From Actinomycetes bacterium (GTDB lineage: Bacteria; Actinomycetota; Acidimicrobiia; Acidimicrobiales; UBA8190), in contig JAKAQW010000014.1 in NCBI GenBank assembly GCA_021819525.1, forward strand, positions 1 to 39,052: 39,052 bases of DNA, in the 5' to 3' direction. Every line of letters starts with the position of its first letter. Position 1 is the first letter of the stretch. This document shows positions 6,945-14,518 of the stretch, piece by piece. Position numbers and translations under genes: made by a program. The notes beneath the pieces are model-generated. The model did no database searches. It was given only the letters and a program-made list of their open reading frames with translations, and was not told where the DNA came from.

Positions 6945-7019
6945 GGTGGCCGTAGCTCAGTTGGTTAGAGCGCCAGGTTGTGGCCCTGGAGGTCGGGGGT
7001 TCAAGTCCCCTCGGTCACC
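6945..7019 (+). tRNA. tRNA-His (anticodon GTG)
   Basis: Acceptor GTGGCCG pairs with CGGTCAC. The D arm is GCTC/GAGC. The anticodon stem CCAGG/CCTGG has loop TTGTGGC (anticodon GTG), and the T arm is GGGGG-TTCAAGT-CCCCT. G6945 is the encoded or added G-1 opposite C73 (7019), diagnostic of tRNA-His. CCA is not encoded. Confidence 0.95.
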
Positions 7020-7031
7020 CTCGTTCCTTCC

Positions 7032-7074
7032 CCCGTTCGCCGGGAGGGCCGGGCTGCGTTCCCCGGCGAACGGG
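7032..7074 (+). terminator. Long hairpin between tRNA-His and tRNA-Lys
   Basis: CCGTTCGCCGGG (7033-7044) pairs perfectly with CCCGGCGAACGG (7062-7073), extended by one more C-G pair (7032/7074), around a 17-nt loop. No T-run follows, as is common in GC-rich actinobacteria. It probably ends the tRNA-His transcript or marks processing between the two tRNAs. Confidence 0.55.
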
Positions 7075-7109
7075 AAGGATCGGTGTGCGGGAACCAGCGT
7101 GGTTTCGCG

Positions 7110-7115
7110 TACACT
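7110..7115 (+). promoter_or_regulatory. Candidate -10 box for tRNA-Lys
   Basis: TACACT ends 7 nt before the mature 5' end of tRNA-Lys at 7123 and fits an actinobacterial -10. The -35 region (around TGCGGG) is not close to consensus. Confidence 0.35.
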
Positions 7116-7122
7116 CGACGGC

Positions 7123-7194
7123 GCGCCTCTAGCTCAATGGCAGAGCAACGGACTCTTAATCCGCAGGTTGGGGGTTCGAATCCCCCGGGGCGCA
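7123..7194 (+). tRNA. tRNA-Lys (anticodon CTT)
   Basis: Acceptor GCGCCTC pairs with GGGGCGC. The D arm is GCTC/GAGC. The anticodon loop CTCTTAA gives anticodon CTT, in a stem with one A-C mismatch at 27-43. The T arm is GGGGG-TTCGAAT-CCCCC; discriminator A at 7194. CCA is not encoded. The thiolase start codon is 14 nt downstream. Confidence 0.95.
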
Positions 7195-7208
7195 CGGAAA
7201 GGACCCCG

Positions 7209-8417
7209 GTGAGAGACGCTGTCATCTGTGAGCCGCTGCGGACCCCGGTCGGCGGGTTCGGTGGGACGCTGCGTACCGTTCCCGCCGCGGACCTGGCTGC
7301 TTTGGTGGTCCGATCCCTGGTCGAGCGCACTGGCATCGACCCCGAGCGGGTGGACGATGTCGTGCTCGGCCAGGGATACCCGAACGGCGAGGCACCTGCC
7401 ATTGGCCGGGTGGCTGCGCTCGACGCCGGAATGCCGGTGTCGGTACCTGGGATGCAGCTCGATCGTCGGTGCGGATCAGGGCTCCAGGCCGTGGCGTACG
7501 CGGCCATGGAGGTGCAGACAGGGGCCGGGGACCTGGTGATCGCCGGTGGATGCGACAGCATGAGCCAGGTCGAGTACTACAGCACCGTCGTACGCTGGGG
7601 GGCTCGCTCCGGCCACGGCGACCTGGTCGACCGGTTGGCCCGTGGCCGGGTCACTGCCGGGGGACGCGAGCACCTGGTCCCCGGTGGCATGATCGAGACC
7701 GCCGAGAACCTCCGACGCCGGTACGGCATCTCCCGGCAACGTCAAGACGCCCTGGCCCTCCGGTCGCACCAGCGGGCCGTGGCAGCCCAGCGCGCCGGCA
7801 TCTTCGCCGAGGAGATCGTGCCGGTCCCAGTGCACTCCCGCGGGAGCACCGTGGTCGTCACCGACGACGAGCACCCCCGTGCCGACACCACCATGGAGGC
7901 ACTCGCGGCGCTGCGTCCCATCATGGGTCGTGACGATCCCGATGCCACCGTCACTGCCGGCAACGCGAGCGGTCAGAACGACGGCGCAGCCGCCTGCCTG
8001 GTGACTCACCCCGACCTGGCCGCCGAGCTGGGGTTGGAGCCCCTGGCCCGGCTCCGCTCCTGGGCAGTGGTGGGAGTGGACCCGGCCCACATGGGCATCG
8101 GCCCCGTGCCAGCTACGGCCAAGGCGCTCGAGCGTGCCGGCCTGAGGCTCGCCGACATGGATCTGATCGAGTTGAACGAAGCGTTCGCCGCACAGGTGCT
8201 CGCGTGCACCGGGCAGTGGGGCCTCGACGACGGCGCCGAGCAGCTGAACGTGCACGGCTCGGGGATATCGCTTGGACATCCCATCGGCGCTACCGGCGCA
8301 CGAATTCTGACCACCATGCTACGCGAGCTGCGACGCCGCGACGCAACGTTCGCCCTCGAGACCATGTGCATCGGTGGCGGCCAAGGGATCGCGGCAGTGT
8401 TCGAGCGAGCCGGGTGA
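7209..8417 (+). CDS. Thiolase (acetyl-CoA acetyltransferase family)
   Basis: A 402-residue thiolase II-type enzyme: condenses or cleaves acyl-CoA with CoA in fatty-acid or related beta-oxidation. The acyl-accepting cysteine is C88 in DRRCGSGLQAV, the base H357 lies in ISLGHPIGATGARI, and the second cysteine C387 lies in METMCIGGGQGIA (written here ETMCIGGGQG). The NEAFAAQ motif is present (LIELNEAFAAQVL). Length is normal. The GTG start at 7209 was chosen because GGAAAGGA lies just upstream and the product then begins with the usual RDAVICEPLRTPVGGFGG. The longer frame would run through tRNA-Lys. The alpha/beta hydrolase follows 64 nt later and may be co-transcribed. Chain length and pathway cannot be read from sequence. 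Confidence 0.93.
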   Translation: MRDAVICEPLRTPVGGFGGTLRTVPAADLAALVVRSLVERTGIDPERVDDVVLGQGYPNGEAPAIGRVAALDAGMPVSVPGMQLDRRCGSGLQAVAYAAMEVQTGAGDLVIAGGCDSMSQVEYYSTVVRWGARSGHGDLVDRLARGRVTAGGREHLVPGGMIETAENLRRRYGISRQRQDALALRSHQRAVAAQRAGIFAEEIVPVPVHSRGSTVVVTDDEHPRADTTMEALAALRPIMGRDDPDATVTAGNASGQNDGAAACLVTHPDLAAELGLEPLARLRSWAVVGVDPAHMGIGPVPATAKALERAGLRLADMDLIELNEAFAAQVLACTGQWGLDDGAEQLNVHGSGISLGHPIGATGARILTTMLRELRRRDATFALETMCIGGGQGIAAVFERAG

Positions 8418-8481
8418 CCGCGCGCGACGAGCCACGCGGCACACCCCCGACCAGCCCGACGACCGCAGGGAGGGCAATCTC

Positions 8482-9525
8482 GTGACAGGCGCACAGCGCT
8501 CCAGCCCAGATGCCCCACCGGGCTCCGCATCAGGCTTCGCACAGCGCTCCAGCCCAGATGCCCCACCGGGCTCCGACCCGCCGCTCGAGTACGACGAGAT
8601 GTCCATGTTCCACGAGAACGCCGCCGAATTCGGGATCGAGATGACCCATCCGCCTGCCGTCCGACGCGTCAGTGTCCCCGTCGACGCCAGCCGGCGCCTG
8701 AGCGCGCTGGTCTGGGGAGAAGGTGCCGCTGAGCTCGTCTTGCTCCATGGCGGCGCGCAGAACGCCCACACGTGGGACACCGTGGCGCTCGCTCTCGACC
8801 GCCCCCTGGTGGCCCTGGATCTGCCCGGGCACGGTCACTCCGACGACGCAAGGACCAGCTCGGTCGACGTGGTCGGCAACGCCGAGGACGTCGCCGCGGC
8901 CGTCGATCAGCTGGCCCCCAAGGCACGGGTGGTGGTGGGGATGTCCCTCGGAGGCCTCACTGCGCTGGCTCTGGCGACCGCCCGCCCAGAGCTGGTGGGT
9001 GGGCTGGTGCTCGTGGACATCACCCCCGGGGTCACCGCTACCAAGTCGGCATCGATCAGCGCGTTCGTCCGCGGCCCGGCCTCGTTCCCCAACTTCGACC
9101 AACTGCTGGCCCGCACCATCGAGCACAATCCCAGTCGATCTGTCTCGTCGCTGCGCCGAGGCATCCTCCACAACGCCGAACGGCAGCCCGACGGATCCTG
9201 GCGGTGGCGCTACCGCCGCGACACCGACAGCGGGCCGTTCGCGGAGGCCGACCAACCAGGGTTCTCGGACCTGTGGGAAGTGGTGTCGGGACTGCCCATG
9301 CCCGTCATGCTCGTCCGCGGCATGCGCGCCCAGTCGGTAGTCGACGACGCCGACGAAGCCGAGCTGCGCCGGCGGCTGCCCGATGCCACCGTCGTCCACG
9401 TAGCCGGCGCCGGGCACAGCGTGCAAGGGGATGCTCCGCTAGAGCTGGCCCGGTCGATCGAGCGCTTCCTCGACCAAATGACTGCCGGCTCGGAGCGCGA
9501 ACCACGTCGATCCGAGGCCCGATAG
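8482..9525 (+). CDS. Alpha/beta hydrolase
   Basis: A 347-residue alpha/beta-hydrolase fold protein. The oxyanion motif is LLHGGAQNAHTW, nucleophile elbow GMSLGG with S155, a cap region follows (FVRGPASFPNFDQLLAR), and the catalytic H312 is in GAGHSVQGD. All triad features appear present. Start GTG 8482 follows GGGAGGG at 8468-8474. The first about 30 residues are made of two copies of a segment AQRSSPDAPPGS encoded by a 48-nt direct repeat, so the N-terminus is a disordered extension. It follows thiolase on the same strand. The substrate is unknown; esterase or hydrolase of a lipid-derived compound is the broad guess. Confidence 0.85.
   Translation: MTGAQRSSPDAPPGSASGFAQRSSPDAPPGSDPPLEYDEMSMFHENAAEFGIEMTHPPAVRRVSVPVDASRRLSALVWGEGAAELVLLHGGAQNAHTWDTVALALDRPLVALDLPGHGHSDDARTSSVDVVGNAEDVAAAVDQLAPKARVVVGMSLGGLTALALATARPELVGGLVLVDITPGVTATKSASISAFVRGPASFPNFDQLLARTIEHNPSRSVSSLRRGILHNAERQPDGSWRWRYRRDTDSGPFAEADQPGFSDLWEVVSGLPMPVMLVRGMRAQSVVDDADEAELRRRLPDATVVHVAGAGHSVQGDAPLELARSIERFLDQMTAGSEREPRRSEAR
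8490..8574 (+). repeat. 48-nt period direct repeat in the hydrolase N-terminus
   Basis: A 37-nt segment starting CGCACAGCGCTCC at 8490 is repeated exactly at 8538, separated by 11 nt. The 48-nt period keeps the frame and doubles a Pro/Ser-rich segment of the hydrolase. Confidence 0.85.
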
Positions 9526-9576
9526 CAGGCCCCGGCATCGACCGGGCGCTGCCGGGCTCCACGGCCAGCTCGTGCG

Positions 9577-10572
9577 TCAGGCAGGTGCCGATCCAGCGGT
9601 GATCCCCCACTGCCCGAAGAACGACGCGCCTGGATCGAGCACTACCAGGTCAGTACCGCTGCGCAAGGCATCAGGTGGGCACGTCATGGGCTCGACGGCC
9701 ACCGCGCTGCGGCGTCGCGCCGCTGGTTCGACCGTGTCGGCAGTGAATGCCATCAGGTACCGAAACGAGGCGTCCACCCACAAAGAGGCCGACCGCTGCT
9801 CGTCCGGGCTGGTGAGCGTCGCAGTCGCCCGGCCGGTGGCGTCCCGCACCAATTCGCTGTAGGCCGTGTCGAGCCGGGTCGGGCCGATGGTCCGCCGCGC
9901 GGTGAAGTCGTACTCGGTTCCAGCGATCGCCGAATCGCCAGTAGGTAGCCCGCGGTCGTCGGTGACCAACCGGCGGCGGGCCGGGATGAGCAGCCGAGCC
10001 CGGTCGACCGGCACCGCCCCCACCGTCAGGTAAGGGTGGAACCCGAGCCCGAAGGGGATCGGCTCGTCGGGCGAGGGGTTGGTGGCCACCGTGGTCACCG
10101 TCAGGCCGTCGCGCCCGAGCCGGTACTCCACCTGCAGGTCGAGGAACCACGGGTACGCCGGCTGTGGGTGCACCCGACAACGCATGGTCACCACGTTCTG
10201 CGCGCTCGAGGCCACCGTCCATGCCATCCACCTGACCAAACCGTGGATGGCATTGCGACGCTCCGGCTCGTCGAGCGCGGCACGTCCGGTCCGCCCGCCG
10301 AATTGGTACCGCCCGTCGCCGAGGCGGTTCGGCCACGGCGCAAGCACCTGGCCGCGCCCCGAGGGGCACAGGACCTGGAGATCGAACCCATCGACCACGT
10401 CGGCTCCGTCGACCTGGTAGCTGCGCAGGGAGGCGCCGATCTCTGTGACCACGGCCCGCTGGCGACCGTGCCCGATGACGTGCTGCGCTCCCGAGGGCGC
10501 CGGCGGCGCGGGGGCGGCGAGCGACAGCGGCGCCGTGAGCCGTGCAGATGGTTGATCGGCGGGGGTGGGCAT
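9577..10572 (-). CDS. Aldose 1-epimerase family protein
   Basis: A 331-residue protein of the galactose mutarotase-like fold, which interconverts anomers of aldoses. Diagnostic blocks: NRLGDGRYQFGG and NAIHGLVRWMAW (substrate-contact His), then FGLGFHPYL (catalytic His as acid), DTAYSELVRD, and VAVEPMTCPPDALRSG (catalytic Glu as base). Length is normal. ATG 10572 has no Shine-Dalgarno and a short gap to SurE, so the mRNA may be leaderless; the upstream open frame is antisense to surE. It is convergent with the alpha/beta hydrolase (51-nt gap) and divergent from surE. The natural sugar is not determinable. Confidence 0.88.
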   Translation of the reverse strand: MPTPADQPSARLTAPLSLAAPAPPAPSGAQHVIGHGRQRAVVTEIGASLRSYQVDGADVVDGFDLQVLCPSGRGQVLAPWPNRLGDGRYQFGGRTGRAALDEPERRNAIHGLVRWMAWTVASSAQNVVTMRCRVHPQPAYPWFLDLQVEYRLGRDGLTVTTVATNPSPDEPIPFGLGFHPYLTVGAVPVDRARLLIPARRRLVTDDRGLPTGDSAIAGTEYDFTARRTIGPTRLDTAYSELVRDATGRATATLTSPDEQRSASLWVDASFRYLMAFTADTVEPAARRRSAVAVEPMTCPPDALRSGTDLVVLDPGASFFGQWGITAGSAPA

Positions 10573-10632
10573 AGTAGGTGTCGTGGTCCTCCGGTTCTCG
10601 TGCCGCCCCGCCGGGAAGCCGGCGGGCACCGG

Positions 10633-10638
10633 TATGGT
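10633..10638 (+). promoter_or_regulatory. surE: Candidate -10 box for surE
   Basis: TATGGT lies 34 nt upstream of the GTG start and would give a short leader carrying GGAGGG (10662-10667). No recognisable -35. Confidence 0.35.
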
Positions 10639-10671
10639 AGGGCACAGGCGGCGAGCGAGGTGGAGGGCGCG

Positions 10672-11607
10672 GTGCGGATCTTGGTCACCAACGACGACGG
10701 GGTGCGAGCCCCGGGGATCGCCGCTCTGGCCAGGGCGGCAATCGAGACCGGCCACGAGGTCGTGGTCGTGGCGCCCATGGTGAACCACAGCGGCGCAGGT
10801 GCCGCCGTCGGACCGGTGCACTCACGTGGCGGCGTGGACTACGAGGGTCATGTCCTAGCTGAGCTGCCCGACGTGGCGGCTTTCGGCATCGACGGACCAC
10901 CAGCCCTAGCCGTCATCCTCGCTTGCGTGGGCGGGTTCGGCGCCCGTCCCGATCTGGTGCTCTCAGGCATCAACGACGGTGCCAATGTCGGGCGGTCCGT
11001 CCTGCACTCGGGCACCGTCGGCGCCGCGCTCACCGCAGCGCACTTCGGACTACGCTCGCTGGCGGTGTCGATCCGCTATGGATCGGACCCGGTGCCCTGG
11101 GAGACGCCAGCTGCCCTGGCCAGTGCCCTCGTGCCAGCCTTGGTCGACGCACCGGCTGGCACCGTGCTGAACCTCAACGTCCCCGACGTGGCTCTCGACG
11201 AGCTGCTCGGCATCCGCCACGGTCACCTGGGAAGGAGTGGCGCCATCCGGTCGGCTGTGCTCGATGGGTCGTCCACGTTCGACACGGGCACGGCTCTCAT
11301 CTCGGAGCCCGGCCCTCCTTCGGGCGCGTACCACGGCTCCGGCCCCGAGCCCGGCAGTCGTCCACGCCCCCACGTGGCCTTGCCTCCTATGGACGGTGGG
11401 ACCTTGCGCCTGGACCTGGCACCACCTGCCCGCGGCAGCGCCACCGACGATCTGTCCACCGACTCCGCGCTCGTAGCCAACGGCTACGCGTCGCTCACCG
11501 CGCTCGTCGGAGTCCACGAGGCCGACGGAGCCCATGTGCCAGCGATCGAACCCTTCGTAGAGGCCGCACAGACAGCCATCCGCGCCTTGCAGGCTCCCGC
11601 TACCTGA
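10672..11607 (+). CDS. surE: 5'/3'-nucleotidase SurE
   Basis: A 311-residue SurE-type metal-dependent phosphatase acting on nucleoside monophosphates. The N-terminal ILVTNDDGVRAPG motif has the metal-binding D8-D9, followed by VVAPMVNHSGAGAAVG and VLSGINDGANVG (the conserved SGIN and N-x-G loop), then HSGTVGAALTA. The C-terminal part after about residue 190 is longer and Pro/Gly-rich compared with the usual 250-270-residue enzyme. GTG 10672 has GGAGGG 4-5 nt upstream and gives the canonical N-terminus (MRILVTNDDG). The stop codon lies inside the first unit of a 17-nt tandem repeat. Confidence 0.93.
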   Translation: MRILVTNDDGVRAPGIAALARAAIETGHEVVVVAPMVNHSGAGAAVGPVHSRGGVDYEGHVLAELPDVAAFGIDGPPALAVILACVGGFGARPDLVLSGINDGANVGRSVLHSGTVGAALTAAHFGLRSLAVSIRYGSDPVPWETPAALASALVPALVDAPAGTVLNLNVPDVALDELLGIRHGHLGRSGAIRSAVLDGSSTFDTGTALISEPGPPSGAYHGSGPEPGSRPRPHVALPPMDGGTLRLDLAPPARGSATDDLSTDSALVANGYASLTALVGVHEADGAHVPAIEPFVEAAQTAIRALQAPAT

Positions 11608-11672
11608 CCGCCCCGCTACCTGACCGCCCCGCTACCTGACCGCCCCGCTACCTGACCGCCCCGCTACCTCGC
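11599..11672 (+). repeat. 17-nt tandem repeat across the surE stop codon
   Basis: GCTACCTGACCGCCCCG is repeated four times (11599, 11616, 11633, 11650) with a partial fifth copy. The TGA of surE is in the first unit. The unit is not a multiple of three. Confidence 0.95.
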
Positions 11673-12235
11673 CGGCTCGAGCGCTGCCAAAGCGCCGGGC
11701 CTGCGCCACGTCACGCCGGCGACATCTTCCCGCTCCCTGTCAACGGCCGCCGCACCTGCCCACGGCTGGCCCGCGACGCCACCAACCATGTCTGAGCTGG
11801 CCCGATGGGGAAAAGTTGTGTTTGACATGTCCACCCGGTAGCCTGGGGACACTTCCAACGACAACTAGGTGGAACCCGACCGGTTCAGCGCATGCTGCCG
11901 GGCGGCCCCCGACGAGCGGGGCCGTAGCCGTGGACCACTGACCGCCGCTTCGATGGCGCTGCTCGGTCGTGCCCCAGCACACCACAGCTGCTGCTCGCGG
12001 CCTCGACCGTGGAGACCCCCTCCTGTGCCCTTTCGTACCCATACCCCTGCCCTAAAGGGAGCCGCCTAGCGCCTGAGCCCAGGGTTGCCCCGTCCGCACC
12101 TCGTCCGGACCCCTGGTCCAGGGCCGCTCGCCTTCTCCGGCGCCGGTACCGCGAGCCGCATGCCTCCACGACGGGCACCCGCATTCCCATGCCGACTGGA
12201 GCCCTCCGGGGACCCGCGACTCAAGGAGGCGCAAG
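11608..12235 (+). other. 628-nt gap before the rpf gene: tandem repeat, promoter-like site and long leader
   Basis: After the 17-nt repeats no convincing gene is present on either strand. TTGTGT (11816-11821), a 17-nt spacer and TAGCCT (11839-11844) make a good promoter candidate. It would start a leader of about 385 nt before the Rpf start codon. The leader is rich in inverted GC segments (around 11903-11935 and 12075-12130). In other actinobacteria rpf leaders often carry a c-di-AMP riboswitch; I could not match the full consensus here. Confidence 0.45.
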
Positions 12236-12892
12236 ATGCGGAAACACCGACTCTCCGGCGTTGCCATCCTCACCCTGCTCGGCGTTGGCGCTGCGGCCCA
12301 ACGCCCCTTGTTGAACTCCCATCCACCTCATCCGAACGACACGTCCACTGCCTACCACCCCCTGCCACCCTCGACCTTGACGGCGGCGGTGCGCCTCGCA
12401 GACGACGCCAGCGGCATCAAACCGCAGGACTTCTTCCTGGTGGACTCCGGTTCGCTCGGTGACGCTGGCGGTGCCGGTGGCCATCCGATCACCGCCCATC
12501 CCCCGATCCCAAGGGAGGCAGAGCTGCTGGCGGCCGTCGTGCCGCAGCCACCAAAGCCGACACCCGCTGCACCGGCGCCGTCGTCGCCTCCTGCGGCAGC
12601 TTCACCCCCTGTGCTGACGCCGCCACCACCACCGGCCACCAGCAGTTCGGCGACGCCAGCGGACTGGGCAGCCCTCCGGATGTGCGAGTCGGGTGACAAC
12701 TACTCCATCGATACCGGTAATGGCTACTACGGTGCCTATCAATTCTCGCTCGCGACCTGGCAAGGCCTGGGGTACGGCGGTCTGCCGTCCGCAGCTTCGC
12801 CAGCTGTGCAAGACGCCGCTGCCCAGACGCTCTACGACGCAGCCGGATGGAGCCCTTGGCCGGTCTGCTCGGTCGAGCTCGGCTTGCGCTGA
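12236..12892 (+). CDS. Resuscitation-promoting factor (Rpf) domain protein, secreted muralytic enzyme
   Basis: A 218-residue secreted protein. It starts with a basic N-terminus and hydrophobic stretch (MRKHRLSGVAILTLLGVGAAAQ) that serves as signal peptide or anchor. A Pro/Ala/Ser-rich linker follows (about 60-138). The C-terminal Rpf domain (about 140-218) reads DWAALRMCESGDNYSI, GNGYYGAYQFSLATWQG and ends SVELGLR. E151 in CESG is the catalytic glutamate of the lysozyme-like transglycosylase fold, and the conserved cysteine pair (C150 and the WPVCS cysteine) is present. Rpf proteins cleave peptidoglycan and help dormant cells resume growth. ATG 12236 is supported by AAGGAGG with a 6-nt spacer. 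Having the domain at the very C-terminus behind a long linker places it outside the membrane. Confidence 0.9.
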   Translation: MRKHRLSGVAILTLLGVGAAAQRPLLNSHPPHPNDTSTAYHPLPPSTLTAAVRLADDASGIKPQDFFLVDSGSLGDAGGAGGHPITAHPPIPREAELLAAVVPQPPKPTPAAPAPSSPPAAASPPVLTPPPPPATSSSATPADWAALRMCESGDNYSIDTGNGYYGAYQFSLATWQGLGYGGLPSAASPAVQDAAAQTLYDAAGWSPWPVCSVELGLR

Positions 12893-13235
12893 GCGGCTCG
12901 GAGCTCCTCCCGACCTCGTGAGGCTGTCGTTGTCTGCCCAGGTCACCGTGTTCCAGGCGGCGCAGCACATGTCGACGCGAGCGCACGGAGATGCACGTCA
13001 CCCAGGTAGACGCCGATACCGGTGCATCCAGGGGGAACTGCGGAGCAACCGTAGGTGACCGCTCGGTCATCGCCGACACGATGAAATGTACCAGGACCAC
13101 CACACGCCGACCGCCAGGCGCCGTGACCAGCAATCGACCTTCCGCTCCAAGTGTACGGGCATGTACCTGCTCCGAGGCTCCAAGACGGCCTTGCTGGTCA
13201 CCGTGCATCGTACCCTGGCGGGTATCGTGGGGCCG
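12893..13235. other. 343-nt gap between rpf and the second alpha/beta hydrolase
   Basis: No convincing gene seen. Frames on both strands are open, but none has family-like content with a good start. GGTATCGTGGGGCCG before ATG 13236 contains a TATCGT -10-like box 7 nt from the start codon. Confidence 0.4.
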
Positions 13236-14384
13236 ATGGGGGACTTCGGGGAGTCTTGCGAAGGCGCTCTTCCCGGACCGGTGCCGGCACAGCCGACCGG
13301 TCGCACTGGACTGCGCCTGCTGGTGCCGGTGGCCACGCTGATCGGCTCATGGCGCCTGGCCGGCGCCCGCCTGTGGCCCGGACCGACGGTCCTCGCCGGT
13401 GCGCCGGCGAGCCCTCGCCTCCACCCTGTAGACCCAGCTGACAGCAGTGACCCAGCTGACAGTGGTACGGACATCGGCACCCACGCCGACCGTATCTCAC
13501 CGGGCCCGCTGGAACACTGCCTGCGCAGAGCAGCCGGTGTCGTGCGCGCCGCCGGCGCGGCTGTCGAACGGCGCCCGTTCGACGAAGAATGGTTCGACGT
13601 CGACGGTCTTCGGCTCCACTACGAGACCCACGGGCACGGGAACCGGGTCGTCCTCCTACTGCACGGGATCCTGTTCGACAGCCAGATGAACCGGCGCCTG
13701 GCGGCGGATCTCGCCGATCACGGTTCCCGGGTAGTGCTCCTGGATCTCCCCGGGCACGGCCGATCGGACAAGCCGCGCCACGCAGCAGCCCACCGGATGG
13801 ACGCCTATGCAGACGTCGTGATCGCGCTCCTCGACCATCTCGGCGTAGACCGAGCCATTGTCGGAGGTGTCTCGCTCGGGGCGAACGTGGCCCTGTACGT
13901 CGCGTGTCGCAACAGTGACCGGGTCGCCGGACTTGTCGTCGAGATGCCGGTGCTCGAATGGGCCGTTCCCAGCGCCGCAATGGCCTTCGTGCCGCTGCTC
14001 GTCGCCACCCGAGTCGCTCGAGGACCGCTTCGGGCATTCTCCGCCACTGCCCGCCGGCTACCTTCGACACGGGTAGCCGTTCTCGACTCGATCGTCTCCG
14101 CGCTGCGAGCCGATCCCGACGAAGTCGCCGCGGTCCTCCATGGCGTGCTCGTCGGACCGGTAGCACCGACGGTAGCCGACCGGCGCGCCATCCACCATCG
14201 GGCCCTGGTGATCGGCCACCGCCTCGACTTCATCCACCCCTTCGCCGATGCCGCCCACCTCGCTCGGCAACTTCCCGGTGCCACCTTGATCGAAGCCAAC
14301 TCCATCGCCGAGCTGCGGATCGCCCCGGCTCGCCTGACCAAGGCCATTGCCGATTTCGTGGCCGCGGCATGGGACGACGCCTGA
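13236..14384 (+). CDS. Alpha/beta hydrolase with long N-terminal extension
   Basis: A 382-residue protein from ATG 13236; the frame is open further upstream. The hydrolase domain begins near residue 115 (FDVDGLRLHYETHGHG), with oxyanion region LLLHGILFDSQM, DLPGHGRSDKP, and nucleophile elbow GGVSLGANV containing S213. An acid-region block GHRLDFIHPF follows. The C-terminal position where the catalytic His normally sits reads IEANSIAELR, without His. The first about 110 residues are low-complexity, with a DPADS repeat; a TATCGT box 7 nt before ATG 13236 suggests a leaderless mRNA, but an internal start nearer residue 90 is possible. Substrate unknown; the missing His makes ordinary esterase activity uncertain. 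Confidence 0.75.
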   Translation: MGDFGESCEGALPGPVPAQPTGRTGLRLLVPVATLIGSWRLAGARLWPGPTVLAGAPASPRLHPVDPADSSDPADSGTDIGTHADRISPGPLEHCLRRAAGVVRAAGAAVERRPFDEEWFDVDGLRLHYETHGHGNRVVLLLHGILFDSQMNRRLAADLADHGSRVVLLDLPGHGRSDKPRHAAAHRMDAYADVVIALLDHLGVDRAIVGGVSLGANVALYVACRNSDRVAGLVVEMPVLEWAVPSAAMAFVPLLVATRVARGPLRAFSATARRLPSTRVAVLDSIVSALRADPDEVAAVLHGVLVGPVAPTVADRRAIHHRALVIGHRLDFIHPFADAAHLARQLPGATLIEANSIAELRIAPARLTKAIADFVAAAWDDA

Positions 14385-14518
14385 GCCGTCTCACTCACCC
14401 ACCGCTACGCCCCACGCAGCCGACCATTCCCCTCGCACGTCCGCGTCCTTCGCCCGCGTCCCCGACATCGCATCGAGCGCAGCCCCCACGCGGAGCAAAC
14501 CTCCCCGGGCAGAGGCGC

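Noticed and set aside
11816-12235. Definite c-di-AMP riboswitch
   Set aside because: Only fragments resembling the consensus are seen; the core GGGGUGAA and terminal CAGCUAACCUCG-type segments are not found intact.
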